NCBI GenBank assembly: GCA_021647345.1
Contig: JAKIUX010000100.1
Coordinates: 1 to 5,216 of the forward strand
Source: Hydrogenimonas sp.
Lineage (GTDB): Bacteria > Campylobacterota > Campylobacteria > Campylobacterales > Hydrogenimonadaceae
Direction: 5' to 3'
Length of the DNA: 5,216 nucleotides
Shown: positions 5,085 through 5,216 of the stretch, one piece after another
Layout of the letters: each line of letters starts with the position of its first letter
How positions within the stretch are numbered: position 1 is the first letter of the stretch
Notes under the pieces: generated by a model
The model's database searches: none
Seen by the model: the letters and a program-made list of their open reading frames with translations, nothing else
What the model was told of the DNA's origin: nothing
Program-made: the position numbers and the translations under genes

Positions 5085-5216
5085 TTAGCGTAGCTTCAGG
5101 GGCTTTGCCTCTGTCGCATCGCCAGGGAGATTGGCTGAAAGTGGCAAAATAGCGCGGTTTATCTGCGCGTGAGCCCTCCGCTGAGGAGAACTCAGCGTTA
5201 GCGTAGCTTCAGGGGC

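Larger units (their letters stand above)
4977..5216 (+). repeat. Perfect 113-base direct tandem repeat, continuing past the window
   Basis: Copy 1 is 4977-5089 and copy 2 is 5090-5202; I find them identical base for base. A third copy begins at 5203 and runs to the window edge with 14 matching bases, so the array continues or the assembly stops in it. The unit begins GTAGCTTCAGGGGC and ends CTCAGCGTTAGC; the base before copy 1 (T) differs from the base before copy 2 (C), which fixes the left edge. Hand count gives 65 G or C in 113, higher than the spacer before it. The period is not a multiple of three, every + frame of a unit has a stop, and no coding signal is seen. It has no spacers, so it is not a CRISPR array. 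Function unknown; candidates are an intergenic repeat family, a structured RNA in tandem or an assembly loop. Confidence 0.95.

Noticed and set aside
4977..5202. Integron attC-like look of the unit end (GCGTTAGC).
   Set aside because: The core GTTRRRY is not matched (GTTAGCG) and no inverse core RYYYAAC lies at the other end. The units are identical, with no cassette gene between them.
4918..5208. A minus-strand frame open for about 97 codons through both repeat copies, ending at TAA 4918-4920.
   Set aside because: It has no ATG or GTG start, is closed upstream by TGA at 5211-5209, reads the two identical copies in different frames because 113 is not a multiple of three, and shows no recognisable protein character.
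4977..5216. CRISPR array.
   Set aside because: The units are 113 bases and abut directly without variable spacers, and no cas gene is seen.

Overview
The window is the distal part of a bacterial spc-type ribosomal protein operon, all on the + strand, followed by about 480 bases without a credible gene. It opens inside rplE (L5). It then reads rpsN (S14, zinc type), rpsH (S8), rplF (L6), rplR (L18), rpsE (S5), rplO (L15), secY, map (type I methionine aminopeptidase) and infA (IF-1). All reading frames are intact and the genes are packed with -8 to +11 bases between them, so they are almost certainly one transcript with strong translational coupling.

The organism is most likely a member of Campylobacterota (former Epsilonproteobacteria). 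Reasons: rpmD (L30) is absent between rpsE and rplO; the map-infA pair follows secY directly; S14 is the short four-cysteine form; and the S8, L15 and S5 sequences look like those of Campylobacter, Sulfurimonas and Sulfurovum relatives as I remember them. Coding GC looks to be in the mid 40s percent by eye, with frequent ATA and AGA codons, which would fit a Sulfurovum- or Hydrogenimonas-like lineage better than Campylobacter or Helicobacter. Genus cannot be fixed from this window.

Functionally the set builds both ribosomal subunits (L5, L6, L18 and L15 in the large; S14, S8 and S5 in the small). It also makes the membrane channel for secreted and membrane proteins (SecY), the enzyme that removes the initiator methionine from new chains (Map) and an initiation factor that binds the 30S A site (IF-1).

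The right end is the unusual part. The last codons of infA form the loop of a perfect 10-bp hairpin. Next come a G-free, C-rich stretch and a run of closely spaced hairpins (about 4794-4943), the last ending in a short T run. From 4977 to the window edge lies a perfect direct tandem repeat with a 113-base period: two full identical copies and the first 14 bases of a third. The unit is richer in GC (65 of 113 by hand count), contains two good hairpins, and starts with GTAG ahead of the first hairpin. Its period is not a multiple of three and no frame looks coding. The rpmJ-rpsM-rpsK-rpsD-rpoA-rplQ block that follows infA in some relatives is not seen here. The repeat array and the structured spacer before it are the parts most worth following up.
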